From assembly GCA_038277395.1 (NCBI GenBank), contig CM076189.1, positions 106,876,154 through 106,940,153 on the forward strand: 64,000 bases of DNA, in the 5' to 3' direction. This DNA is from Dryocosmus kuriphilus. Lineage: Eukaryota > Arthropoda > Insecta > Hymenoptera > Cynipidae. This document shows positions 33,413 to 43,088 of the stretch, one piece after another. The notes below the pieces were generated by a model, which saw only the letters and a list, made by a program, of their open reading frames with translations, was not told the origin of the DNA and did not search any database. Position 1 is the first letter of the stretch. Each line of letters opens with the position of its first letter. Made by a program: the position numbers and the translations under genes.

Positions 33413-33710
33413 AAACGTGAAAATTTTAGAACTTGTATTTACCCGATCTATGATGGAAAGATTCAGCGAAGAGTGTATTACGTCAGTACACATATAGTTA
33501 TTATTTTTTTATTTTTGATGGTAAATGTCTGAATAGAATTATTATTTGAATTCTTATAAGATGGAAATTAGAAACTGACAATGCCTCAGACAATTTCTCC
33601 GAGTATTAGAAAGAGTTGACAAGCAGGAAATCTATTCCATCAGAACTCAATGACAACTCTTTTTACGATTTTTAAATAAAATCCGAAAGTATACAAATTT
33701 TCTAAAAAAT

Positions 33711-33785
33711 CACCGTGGACCGGATTTGAACCGGCAACCTTCTCAATTCTAGTTAGACGCGCTACCAACTGAGCCACTACGGGCC
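33711..33785 (-). repeat. tRNA-like head, unit 3
   Basis: Has the intact B box GGTTCAAATCC and loop CTAGAAT (U33, anticodon-position AGA). The anticodon stem has one mismatch (TCTAA/TGAGA). Confidence 0.65.
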
Positions 33786-34084
33786 AAGAGTGAACATTTT
33801 AGAACGTGTATTTAGCCGATGTATGATGGAAAGATTCAGCGAAGAGTATATTACGTCAGTACACATATAGTCATTATTTTTTTAATTTTTGGTGGTAAAT
33901 ATCTGAATAGAATTAGTATTTGAATTCCTATAAGATGGAAATTAGAAACTGACATTGCTTCAGACCATTTCTTGGAGTAGTAAGAAGAGTTGACAAGTAG
34001 GAAATCTACTCTATCAGAACTCAATGATAACTCTTTTTATGATTTTTATATAAAATCCGAAAATACACAAATTTTCTAAGAAAT

Positions 34085-34159
34085 CACCGTGGACCGGATT
34101 TGAACCGGCAGCCTTCTCAATTCTAGTGAGACGCGCTACCAATCGTGCCAACACGGGCC
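34085..34159 (-). repeat. tRNA-like head, unit 4
   Basis: B box intact; the D arm is damaged (ggcacgattggt). It is the last minus-strand unit before mariner copy 2. Confidence 0.6.
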
Positions 34160-34241
34160 AACAGTGAAAATTTTAGAACTTGTATTTACGCGATCTATGA
34201 TGGAAAGATTCAGCGAAGAGTGTACTACGTCAGTACACATA

Positions 34242-35182
34242 CGAGGGCTTACCCAAAAGAAACCGAACTACTTTTGTACAAAGTTATTATTTTGATTTTT
34301 CTACAAAAAACATTTAATCACCTTTAAAGTACTCTCCATTGGAGACAATACACTTATCTAATCTTTTATTCCATTGTTCGAAACATTTTTTAAATTCCTC
34401 TTTTGTGATGCTTGACAGCGCCTCCGTCGTTTTTTCCTTCACTTCAGCTACGTCCGCAGAACGCTTTCCTTTCATGTCCCTTTTCATTTTGGGGAATAAA
34501 GAAAGTCACAGGGGGCTAAATCGGGTGAATAGGGTGGGTGAGGAACAATGGCCATGCTATTTTTGGTCAAAAATCGGCGCACAGAAAGAGCTGTGTGAGC
34601 AGGGGCGTTGTCGTGGTGGAAAAACCAGTCCCCCGACTGCCACAAATCAGGTCTTTTCCGTCGTAAAATGTTGCGCAATCTTTTCAAGACTTCCAGGTAA
34701 AATGCCTGATTCACTTCTTCGATGGTCCTTCGTCGATCTTCCAGGATGATTGCACGAATTTTTTCAACAGTTTCGTCGGTTCGGGGCGTCGAAGGACGTC
34801 CAGAGCGAGGTTGATCGTCAATTGACATTTCCCCACTTTTAAAACGAGAAAACCACTCGAACACTTGAGTTTTTCCCATAGCATCATCCTTGTAGGCCGC
34901 TTTTAACATTTGAAGAGTTTCTGTGCCCGTTTTCCCGAGCAGGAAGCAAAACCTCACGTTGGCACGCTGATCACGAAAATCAACCATCACAAAAAACGAC
35001 GAGCGCGCAATGCAACAGTCACAAAAAAAATTACACACACCAAATGCAACCTTACACAGTGATAGCAGTTGGCATACTAACTGGTGAAAAGTACCGCTAC
35101 ACGCACCTACCGGCAAAAACCCGGTACTACAACAACTCCGCTCCCCACAACATCAGTTCGGTTTCTTTTGGATAGGCCCTCG
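34242..35182 (-). mobile_element. mariner copy 2, internally deleted
   Basis: 941 bp between TA duplications (34240-34241, 35183-35184), with inverted repeats CGAGGGCTTACCCAAAAGAA and its near-inverse. It has the same 381-bp internal deletion as copy 1. It interrupts the tRNA-like array. Confidence 0.94.
34484..34987 (-). CDS. deleted mariner transposase, open frame (167 aa)
   Basis: The start is the Met of MVDFRDQRANVRFCFLLGKT (34987); the frame continues upstream of it, but that Met matches the other copies. It keeps the HTH half, joins RRRTIEEV in frame to NQAFYLEVLKRL, then has FFHHDNAPAHTALS and PPYSPDLAPCD before ending early at FLYSPK. Missing are the second HTH end, the linker and the first catalytic Asp (GDESW region). 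It could still bind element ends and interfere with an active transposase, which is inference. Confidence 0.8.
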   Translation of the reverse strand: MVDFRDQRANVRFCFLLGKTGTETLQMLKAAYKDDAMGKTQVFEWFSRFKSGEMSIDDQPRSGRPSTPRTDETVEKIRAIILEDRRRTIEEVNQAFYLEVLKRLRNILRRKRPDLWQSGDWFFHHDNAPAHTALSVRRFLTKNSMAIVPHPPYSPDLAPCDFLYSPK

Positions 35183-35300
35183 TATAGTTATTATTTTTTT
35201 ATTTTTGATGGTAAATGTCTGAATAGAATTAGTATTTGAATTCTTATAAGATGGAAATTAGAAACTGACAATGCTTCAGGCAATTTCTTGGAGTGTTAAC

Positions 35301-35374
35301 TGATCCATTGGCTGAATTGGTAGCGTGTCTCATTAGAATTGAGAAGGTTGCCGGTTCAAATCCGGTCCACGGTG
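35301..35374 (+). repeat. tRNA-like head, unit 5 (plus)
   Basis: First unit on the right arm of the array. The 5' acceptor side is altered (tgatccattggctg), and the B box GGTTCAAATCC is intact and followed by a T run (gattttttt), as a Pol III terminator would be. Confidence 0.65.
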
Positions 35375-35673
35375 ATTTTTTTAGAAAATTTGTATATTTT
35401 TGGATTTTATTTAAAAATCGTAAAAGGAGTTATCATTGAGTTCTGATAGAGTAGATTTCCTACTTGTCAACTCTCCTTAATACTCCAAGAAATTGTCTGA
35501 AGCATTGTCAGTTTCTAATTTCCATCTTATAAGAATTCAAATACTAATTCTATTCAGACATTTACCATCAAAAATAAAAAAATAATAACTATATGTGTAC
35601 TGACGTAATACACTCTTCGCTGAATCCTTCCACCATAGATCGGGTAAATACAAGTTCTAAAATTTTCACTGTT

Positions 35674-35748
35674 GGCCCGTGGTGGCTCAATTGGTAGCGC
35701 GTCTCACTAGAATTGAGAAGGTTGCCGATTCAAATCCGGTCCACGGTG
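35674..35748 (+). repeat. tRNA-like head, unit 6 (plus)
   Basis: Best cloverleaf of the set: acceptor CCCGTGG/CCACGGT with one mismatch, anticodon stem TCTCA/TGAGA, loop CTAGAAT, five-base variable region, T arm CCG/CGG and loop ATTCAAAT. It is followed by gattttttt-like T run. Anticodon position AGA would be serine, but a serine tRNA needs a long variable arm, so this is a tRNA-derived repeat and not a serine tRNA gene. Confidence 0.7.
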
Positions 35749-35973
35749 ATTTTTTAGAATATTTGTATATTTTCGGATTTTATTTAAAAATCGTAAAAAG
35801 AGTTATCATTGAGTTCTGATACAGTAGATTTCCTACTTGTCAGCTCTTCCTACTACTCCAGGAAATTTTCTGAAGCATTGTCAGTTTCTAATTTCCATCT
35901 TATAAGAATACCAATACTAATTCTATTCAGACATTTGCCATCAAAAATAAAACAAATAATACTTATACGTCTT

Positions 35974-37004
35974 GTTGCTGTGCGTAGCAGCATCACAAGA
36001 TAATCCTTGACGCCTTGCCATTTCGTCATTGCGGTTTTGATTTGCAATTAGCAACTCTTTCAGTTCCTTCATTGTCCGGCCTCGTTGGCCTGCAGCACTT
36101 TCTATGTTGTATAGATCCGGGTAAGCATCATGGACGGCATCATGAATAAGTACTTTTCAGATCTTTCATCAAACGTTACTTCAGAACAGCTTCTCAGTTG
36201 TTGCACTTTGTCATTAAAGTGAGCAATGAACGCAATAGCTGTTTCCTGGGCAGGACTGAAGTGCATTCTATCCAAGTCTCGCCTTATTGCATGTTCATGG
36301 TGAATTTTGTGAGGACGACATGCATTCTGGAGCATTTTAAGAACTTCACTTGGACTTGTCAAATCATTGACAATTAGTTTGTAATGCGGATCCAGGTTTG
36401 ATATAAGATATGCATGCACTATGTCTGACAACCTTTGACGTTCTCGTGATGTATAGTTTTGAGCAGGTTCGTTGGAACTGTCTATGACGAACAGGCAGTC
36501 GTTGGCTTTGAGCTGATCACGAATATTAGTTTTCCACAGACTGAAATCTCCTGATGGTTTCAGAATATTATCACCATTGTTGAGGCGGACTCGCAGATCT
36601 CTTCCACTTCGAGTAGGCTGCATCACCGGCTGTTCATCAGTCAGATTTCTCGTTGGTTGTTCAGTGAGCGAGGTACCGGTACCTGATTCAGCCTCTGAAC
36701 CACGGTTTGCGTTACCGATTATTGTCGTGACTAAGTTTTCAAGTGCATTTCAATACGAGGAGAAAACTGCATCTGAACGCAACCGGTTTTCCTGAAGGAT
36801 CGTTTCACGTTCCTCGGCCAGCTTGACTGCTTCCCGTTTGTAATTTTCGAGCAGCTCAGATTTAAGCAGCTCAAACGCAATTCGTTCAGATTCCAATAAG
36901 ATTCCAGGAACAGGGATCTTTGGTTTTTCGATTCGGATTCGAATATCATGTGGTGATCCATTGTTACATTCGCATTCTTTTGGTTTTAAAACCTCGTTCG
37001 GCAT
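35974..37004 (-). pseudogene. copia gag
   Basis: A start at 37004 (MPNEVLKPKECE) opens a frame that meets one in-frame TGA at about 36750 and continues in the same frame to 36102. It contains DFSLWKTNIRDQLKAND, LIVNDLTSPSEVLKMLQNAC and FIAHFNDKVQQLRSCS, typical of copia gag (UBN2-type domain). A frameshift near 36150 leads to a segment with MKELKELLIANQNRND, then the insertion at 35961. The zinc knuckle resumes at 32799. Confidence 0.85.
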
Positions 37005-37049
37005 CCGGAACAGATAGTAAGTATTAATCAGATATGGGTATGAGTTTGT

Positions 37050-38320
37050 TTCGAAGTTTTATACTGTTTTCTTTCAGTGTCGAAGTTTCATACTGTTTTC
37101 TTTCAGAGACGAAGTTTTATACTGTTTTCTTTCAGTGTCGAAGTTTTATACTGTTCTCTTTCAGTGTCGAAGCTTTATATTGTTTTCTTTCAGTGCCGAA
37201 GTTTTATACTATTTTCTTTCAGTGTCAAAGTTTTATACTGTTCTCTTTCAGTGCCGAAGTTTTATACTGTTTTCTTTCAGTGCCGAAGTTTTATACTGTT
37301 TTCTTTCAGTGTTAAAGTTCTATACTGTTTTCTTTCAGTGTCAAAGTTTTGTACTCTTCTCTTTCAGTGCCGAAGTTTTATATTGTTTTCTTTCAGTGCC
37401 GAAGTTTTATACTCTTTTCTTTCTGTGTCAAAGTTTTATACTGTTCTCTCTTTCAGTGCCGAAGTTTTATACTGTTTTCTTTCAGTGCCGAAGTTTTATA
37501 CTGTTTTTTTTCAGTGTTAAAGTTTTGTACTGTACTCTTTCAGTGCCGAAGTTTTATACTATTTTCTTTCTGTGTCAAAGTTTTATAATGTTTTCTTTCA
37601 GTGTCAGAGTTTTATACTGTTCTCTTTCAGTGCCGAAGTTTTATATTGTTTCCTTTCAGTGCCGAAGTTTTATACTATTTTCTTTCTGTGTCAAAGTTTT
37701 ATATTGCTCTCTTTCAGTGCCGAAGTTTTATACTATTTTCTTTCTGTGTCAAAGTTTTATACTGTTCTCTTTCAGTGCCGAAGTTTTATACTATTTTCTT
37801 TCTGTGTCAAAGTTTTATACTGTTTTTTTTCAGTGTTAAAGTTTTGTACTGTTCTCTTTCAGTGCCGAAGTTTTATACTATTTTCTTTCTGTGTCAAAGT
37901 TTTATAATGTTTTCTTTCAGTGTCAAAGTTTTATACTGTTCTCTTTCAGTGCCGAAGTTTTATATTGTTTTCTTTCAGTGCCGAAGTTTTATACTATTTT
38001 CTTTCTGTGTCAAAGTTTTATACTGCTCTCTTTCAGTGCCGAAGTTTTATACTATTTTCTTTCTGTGTCAAAGTTTTATACTATTCTCTTTCAGTGCCGA
38101 AGTTTTATACTATTTTCTTTCTGTGTCAAAGTTTTATACTGTTTTCTTTCAGTGTCAAAGTTTTATACTGTTCTCTTTCAGTGCCGAAGTTTTATATTGT
38201 TTTCTTTCAGTGCCGAAGTTTTATACTATTTTCTTTCTGTGTCAAAGTTTTATACTGTTTTCTATCAGTGTCGATGTTTTATACTGTTTTCTTTCAGTGT
38301 CGAAGGTTTATATTGTTTTC
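37050..38320. repeat. 29-bp tandem array, about 44 copies
   Basis: The unit is close to gaagttttatactgttttct plus ttcagtgcc. Between about 37540 and 38110 two variants (tgccgaag / tgtcaaag; cagtg / tgtg) alternate, giving a 58-bp higher-order unit. The array is in the copia leader, between the 5' LTR and gag. Because 29 is not a multiple of 3 and the unit has no stop in any plus frame, all three plus frames are open for 180-258 codons and encode the same FILFSFSVEVLYCFLS-type peptide. Confidence 0.93.
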
Positions 38321-39269
38321 AAAACAATATTCGTCCATTTATTCCGTTCTTTTATCATGCAAGGGCCAGTGCGTTGAACTTTGCTTGGATACAGAAGCCA
38401 CCGCATACACTTTGGTTGTACGAACCAAAGCCACACTAAATGGAAATGCAGCATGCAATAATCACGTATGCCGCCTGAGGTAGCAGCTATTGCAAGACCT
38501 GGGGTGAGCCCTAATGTGCAAGTATGATACAAAAACCGGAGAATCTCGGTCACTTCATCAGGTTCCACACAACGACGTGCAATGGTAAAAGAACGGACAA
38601 ATAAGTACGTGTGAGATACGATCCCGAGTGGGTTTTGAGTTGTGTTACATATTTAGATTCCATGAACATGGGCATCCATCAGTTAGAGAAACGGTAACCA
38701 AGAAGAAACGGATAATAACACAAGCATTGAACGTAAACGCTGCATTTAAAATGCAGGTCGTTCTTTCTTTGATGTCAACAATATGTGTTCTGTTGTATGA
38801 TCGTTCAGTTTCCTCTCGTAATATGCCACTCTTCGAATTTCAGTAATTTGACGAGCATCCCCTCGAACGGACTTTCGTCTCTCGGTAAACAGATTTTACA
38901 GGCTATACGATGCAGCGGACTAGAGAATGAAAGTTTGATACGAAAGGAATATTCCGTTCGATTCTTATTTATGCAGTACAGTTTTTCACAAGATGGCTGA
39001 CTGACCCTTTCTTCAAGAGTGTCTTTAGGTCGTCAATCACCATTTAATAATATCGAAATTTTGCTGAGGAAGAACTGATTTCGCATTAGTGAATGAAACG
39101 AAAATGATTCACCAATGCGATTGATCACGTATATTATTACGATTTCGAGGGTAACACTTAATAGCTAACTTTACGGATGCCACCAATTGCAGCTTAACTT
39201 TGTACATAGAAAATAAATAATCTCGAGACCACGACGACATAATCCAAGCTAGATGTCACCCCGAGCTCA
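38321..39269 (-). other. copia leader (5' untranslated side)
   Basis: Non-coding between the right LTR and the tandem array, with small frames only. No second copy in the window. Confidence 0.5.
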
Positions 39270-39274
39270 TATCA
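39258..39274 (-). other. putative copia primer-binding site
   Basis: Next to the LTR the minus strand reads TGATATGAGCTCGGGG. It partly resembles the internal initiator-tRNA site used by copia-type elements (TATGGGCCC region); several mismatches, so tentative. Confidence 0.35.
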
Positions 39275-39606
39275 GTATAATAGAATAAACGTACTCACCA
39301 TTTAATAAGTTGTTCACAGATTTATTATATACCTTAAGGAGCCTCGATACAAACACGTCAATGCGCTACAAACGTCGTAGACAGAATGAATTGATCAATA
39401 CAGAGTCAGGTCAACAGAACGGCCAAAAACACTAGGCCCGCATTATGGTATAAACTATACACAACACAGGGCCCGCATCTATCCGCTTCAACCTCACGCT
39501 GAGTGTCCTTTGTACGCAGGGTGCAAAGTGTGAACCCAAGTCGAACTTAGAGATAATAACGATAGCCAACACAATACGATTGGCATGGGAGGTGTTATAT
39601 CCTTCA
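39275..39606 (-). repeat. copia LTR (5' LTR on the minus strand)
   Basis: 332 bp, the partner of 28122-28453. It is flanked outside by TATCA (39607-39611). Confidence 0.9.
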
Positions 39607-39658
39607 TATCAACCTTTACTGATATATTGTAAGAAATTAAGTTATTTACATTTCTTAG

Positions 39659-39854
39659 GTGCTGAGTTTACTGCATCTGTAATAAACAAGTTGGCAAGAA
39701 AGCGGATTAATTGTAAACTTGTACATGGCCGACCATGCCACCAACAATCACAAGGCAGCGTGGAACGAGCCAATGCTGAAATAGAAAAATGTTGCGGGCT
39801 TGGGTGTCGGATCACGAGAACAGTCATTGGTCTAATGGCTGTTACGAAGTCCAA
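39659..39854 (+). pseudogene. integrase-type transposase, exon 2
   Basis: Continues the core with AEFTASVINKLARKRINCK and HGRPCHQQSQGSVERANAEIE, the Q-G-x-V-E-R-x-N segment containing the catalytic Glu. After EIEK one extra base shifts the frame; the shifted frame reads LRAWVSDHENSHWSNG and ends EVQ before GTAATT at 39855. Confidence 0.78.
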
Positions 39855-39915
39855 GTAATTGGAACTAATATGGATACTATTTACAGTAATTCTTTATCTT
39901 AGTCTTTTATTTTAG

Positions 39916-40169
39916 GTTTAATAGAGGCAGAAGAACACTTCGAAGCACCGAGTAATCAACAGAACACCGTATGAAGCGATTTTTGGGCCCATAAAACGCT
40001 GTTTGACGACAAGTTCATTGCCCGAGAGTATTCAGAACGATATTGAAACAGAAGAAGGGTTAGAAATGATCACCGCAGAGATCCACAGCAACATCACCGA
40101 TAATCCTGCCCTCGATAAAGTCTGTGCCCCCGACTCCAGATTTCTCAAATGTGTGCCCGAAAGCAACAG
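39916..40169 (+). pseudogene. integrase-type transposase, exon 3
   Basis: After an acceptor TTTTATTTTAG (ending 39915), a frame reads RQKNTSKHRVINRTPYEAIF, a conserved segment of KRBA2-like proteins, although the first codons after the junction contain stops. It continues through GPIKRCLTTSSLPESIQND to ESNR, and ends before GTATGG at 40170. The intron 39855-39915 is 61 nt. Confidence 0.72.
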
Positions 40170-40243
40170 GTATGGTGAATTTATTTTTGATAATATATTT
40201 TCTAATAGACTTATTGAACTAAATTTTTATTACTATTTTACAG

Positions 40244-40931
40244 AAGTGTTGTGGTACTGGCGAGCGAGGAAAATTCAACTAGCAAAGTCTCAGGGATGAT
40301 CTCTTGCGGTGTATGTGAAAATGAATTTAAGATGATCGAGGCAAGTTCCTGCACATTTTTCCGCATGAAAGTTCACGCTAATTGTGCTAACTTACACTTA
40401 AGCACGAATGAAGGTTTTATTTGCACTCTATGTGTTCGTAGAAGGAATTTACTCGCTACGCAGCTCGACTGCTTCGAACGGCAGAAAATGGAAGCAGAGA
40501 AAATGAAAAATTGCTCGGCAGAGAAATTGCGTGAACTTTCTAATGGTGATTGCGTAACAGTTAGAGTTCCAGAAGTGGACCGAGGTTATTTAGACTTTGA
40601 ATCCTTTTTCGATATTATGATGAATAAGAAAAATAGTTTATAACAAGTTGGAACTAAGGATGTTATTATCAAAGCATTACTACCGCGTACTGAACTACAA
40701 CTGGAAGGTACTGCAAAGTTGAACATCAATGATGTTCCCAAAAATTCTTCCATTAGCTTGCGAGAAGCAGCATCAGGACAATCTGCGTCTGGTTGAAAAG
40801 GTTATCAGAAGTGTAATTGTAGAAAAAGTAACAAACAGTGTTCTATCAATCGTTGCTCATGTATCAAAAATAAAGCTAGATGTAACAATCGTTGTCACTC
40901 ATCGTCCACGTGCTGTAACAAATTAGTATAA
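40244..40931 (+). pseudogene. integrase-type transposase, exon 4 with Cys-rich tail
   Basis: The 74-nt intron 40170-40243 restores an Arg codon and the frame SVVVLASEEN. The exon has a zinc-finger-like CGVCENEF...C...HANC...CTLC (PHD/RING-like Cys-His spacing). After stops at 40641-40643 and about 40795 it ends with a tail of many regularly spaced Cys (KCNC, NRCSC, ARCNNRCH, TCC) to TAA at 40931. That tail is typical of KRBA2/SCAND3-like insect proteins. Confidence 0.75.
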
Positions 40932-41160
40932 TGACGTAATTCGATATTTTACGTAACAAAATTAACTTATTTTACAAAATTTTGGATAATCTTTGCTCCA
41001 TAGTATCAGCGCGAAGAAACGTGTAATAAAATAATGTTTACTCGAGTCTGAATTCGATTTTTCTGGAGCAAACGTTATCAATTTATAACGTAATAAAGTG
41101 ACATGATGTAACGATTAGCATTCAAAAATTCTCGTTTTGATTTCAATCCTACAAACCTTC

Positions 41161-41384
41161 ATTATTCTATTCGCCGGCATTTTGCTAAACGCCTAGTCGA
41201 ATAGGAGAACACACTTTAAACCAGTAAGCATTCTTCTATTCGTCGGCGTTTAGCAAAACGCCCAGGGGATTAGACGATCGGTCATTGCAGATCAGTTTTG
41301 GAGAATCAGCCGTCTATCCGCCGGCGTTCTGCAGAACGCCTAGTCTTTCTGCAGAACGCCGGATTCTTCTAAACGCCTACGACA
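41161..41384 (-). repeat. right terminal inverted repeat of the integrase-type transposon
   Basis: Inverse partner of 27056-27266. It ends CCTACGACA and is followed by TATA. It contains the same cgccggcgttctgcagaacg-type palindromic modules. Confidence 0.88.
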
Positions 41385-41405
41385 TATATATTTATATATG
41401 TATTC

Positions 41406-43067
41406 GGGACGTTCTTTGTCAACATGAACAGAGCTCGCTCCAAAATTCCTGTTGATAGATTTTAGTCATCTTTGTCTCAAAATTTTCCTTTTTGGACCTG
41501 CTTTCTGAGTCCGCGTGGTTTTTTGAAAATTTCAAAATGGCGGCTAAATATGGCGGCCAGAAGCCAGAGAAAAATCGAGTGTCTGGATTAAAAAGTTTGT
41601 AAAAAAAATCGAGGACCGATCCGATTGGCTTTATGCTCAAACTATTGGTAATTTATGGTCCTTAAAACCAGATAATGTAGGTTGGAGGAATCCAATATGG
41701 ACGATCCAAGATGTCGGACGAAATTTTCGAAAATCAGCCGATCTAAGTGGAATTTATTTTACGATGGTTTTTGGAGTCGCTAATCACGAATCCGTAGGCC
41801 TAATTGCCAATTTCGAGATGGCGGGTCCAATGTGGCGGAAGAAAATCTTGAAATTCAAACGATCTACACAAAATTTGGCTTATGGGCGGTATTGGGGTCA
41901 CTGAATACGAGTCCGTGGTCGGATTTGCAGGATTCAAGATAGCGGATCCAATATGGCTGAAATGGTTTTTGAAGATCAACCTATTTTCGGTTATGGTAGG
42001 TACTATTTAAGCGACACATGTCATCCCATGGGTTTGTGCATTCTGAATACGATAATGCGATTCCACGATTGGGATTCTTCCGTGAACCTTCCGAGAAATT
42101 GAGGTTTTCAAAAGCTTTCTGCGTTTTAAATGTTTGAGACTCTCTTTATGTATACGAATCCCGCAATACTTTTTTTAGTTATAAAATTTTTTTCCACTTC
42201 TTTTTCACATTATTCTTTACTTTTTTTATAATTCTTCTGTTTCCAAAATTTTTTCACTTTATTAGGAGTATTCTGTTGTTGTTAGTATTTCGGATTCATC
42301 AGAGTATCTAAATGTAGTAAGAGTTTTATTGGAGGAGACCTTAAATGCATGAGATTTAAACATTTTTGGTACTGCTGTTGCAGTGGAAAAGTTCTTGCAA
42401 GTTTTCGAGATGTCCTATTATAGTCCCGCTTCGTATAGTGGAAAAATGTTATATACTGTGAAATTTATTTTTAGCCCAGTTAAAAAGTAGAGTAGAATCC
42501 AGAATAGCTTCGTCCCCTTTATCTTGTAGGCTGGCTCGTGTTGCCAGGGTCTTTTTCAATGTAGCCGCTACTTCATCACAACGCCCCTTTCCATGAGTTC
42601 TAGCACTAATATTCCATAAATCAAATTTGGCGTAGATCAGCTGATTTTCGAAAATTTCGTTTGCAATATTGGATCCGCCAGCTTGAATTTCGCAATTGTG
42701 GCCACGCATTCATGATCGGCAACCACAGGAACCATCGTAAACCAAATTTCGGGTAGGTCGGTCGATTTTGGAGAATTTCGTCCACCATATTGGATTAATT
42801 CCGTCATCTTGGATTGTCCATAATGGATGTCGCCAGCATACCTTACCAAATTTTTAAGGCCGTCAATTATCAATAATTTGAGCCTATAACCAATCGGATG
42901 GTTCGTCAATTTTTTACTCACAAACTTCTAAATTCGGACACTCAATTTTTCTCTGGCCACACTGGCTCAGAAGCAGGTCAAAAACGAAAATTTTCAGCCC
43001 AAGAAAACTAAAATCTATCAACACGAATTTTGAAGCGAGCACTGTTCCGTTTGGCAAAGCACGTTCC
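41406..43067. mobile_element. foldback element with long, internally repeated arms
   Basis: The left arm (from gggacgttctttgtcaacat near 41406 to about 42060) is the diverged inverse of the right arm (about 42490-43067). Shared landmarks are tgttgatagattttagt, tttttggacctgctttctga and atgatggttc-type segments. The arms contain repeated modules around gatggcggatccaatatggc. The centre (about 42060-42490) is AT-rich and unique. Frames 42449-42709 and 42637-42921 lie in the repeat and have no motif. The target duplication is unclear because both flanks are TA-rich. Confidence 0.75.
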
Positions 43068-43088
43068 ATATATATGTATATATATATA

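Larger units (their letters stand above)
32800..35961. mobile_element. inverted tandem array of tRNA-like (SINE-type) repeats inserted in copia gag
   Basis: Left of about 34241, roughly 370-bp units run on the minus strand; right of about 35300 the same units run on the plus strand, so the insertion is a large imperfect inverted repeat. Each unit has a tRNA-like head, then a body with atcattgagttctgat.gagt and a tail rich in ataaaa. Copies of cttatacgtctt flank it (32788-32799, 35962-35973), a candidate target duplication of unusual length. Mariner copy 2 inserted into it. Confidence 0.75.
28122..39606 (-). mobile_element. Ty1/copia LTR retrotransposon with nested insertions
   Basis: Paired 332-bp LTRs, a TATCA target duplication, a polypurine tract and a single pol with integrase before reverse transcriptase identify Ty1/copia. 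It lies in the intron of the integrase-type transposon. Its gag is split by an insertion of about 3.16 kb (32800-35961). The leader between the right LTR and gag contains a 29-bp tandem array (37050-38320). Frames in pol shift many times. Confidence 0.92.
28077..39658 (+). other. first intron of the transposase gene, occupied by a copia element
   Basis: Donor AATG|GTGATT at 28077 and acceptor ATTTCTTAG ending at 39658 rejoin a Gly codon so that LQSYNG continues as AEFTASVINK, the order expected for the second catalytic Asp region of this core. Without the copia insertion and one target copy, the intron would be 92 nt. The splice sites are inferred from sequence only. Confidence 0.7.
27056..41384 (+). 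mobile_element. Ginger/KRBA2-like integrase-type DNA transposon carrying nested elements
   Basis: The ends are TGTCGTAGGCGTTT and its inverse AAACGCCTACGACA, with long inverted repeats (27056-27266 and 41161-41384), and both flanks carry TATA (27052-27055, 41385-41388), a possible 4-bp target duplication although the flanks are TA-rich. TGT...ACA ends and an integrase-type transposase fit Ginger-like elements (family knowledge). Removing the copia insertion leaves about 2.84 kb, a plausible size. The transposase gene between the ends has four exons and several stops. Confidence 0.8.

Noticed and set aside
32964..35748. Six genuine tRNA genes (serine-like anticodon position)
   Set aside because: The units repeat with about 370 bp of non-tRNA body, several have lost U33 or D-arm pairing, and a serine tRNA would need a long variable arm. 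A tRNA-derived SINE fits better.
37050..38320. CRISPR-like array with about 29-bp repeats
   Set aside because: There are no spacers; the whole unit repeats head to tail.
37034..38483. Several long plus-strand frames up to 258 codons with repetitive FILFSFSVEVLYCFLS-type protein
   Set aside because: They are a by-product of a 29-bp tandem repeat without stops; all three frames give the same cycle, and the host copia is transcribed from the other strand.
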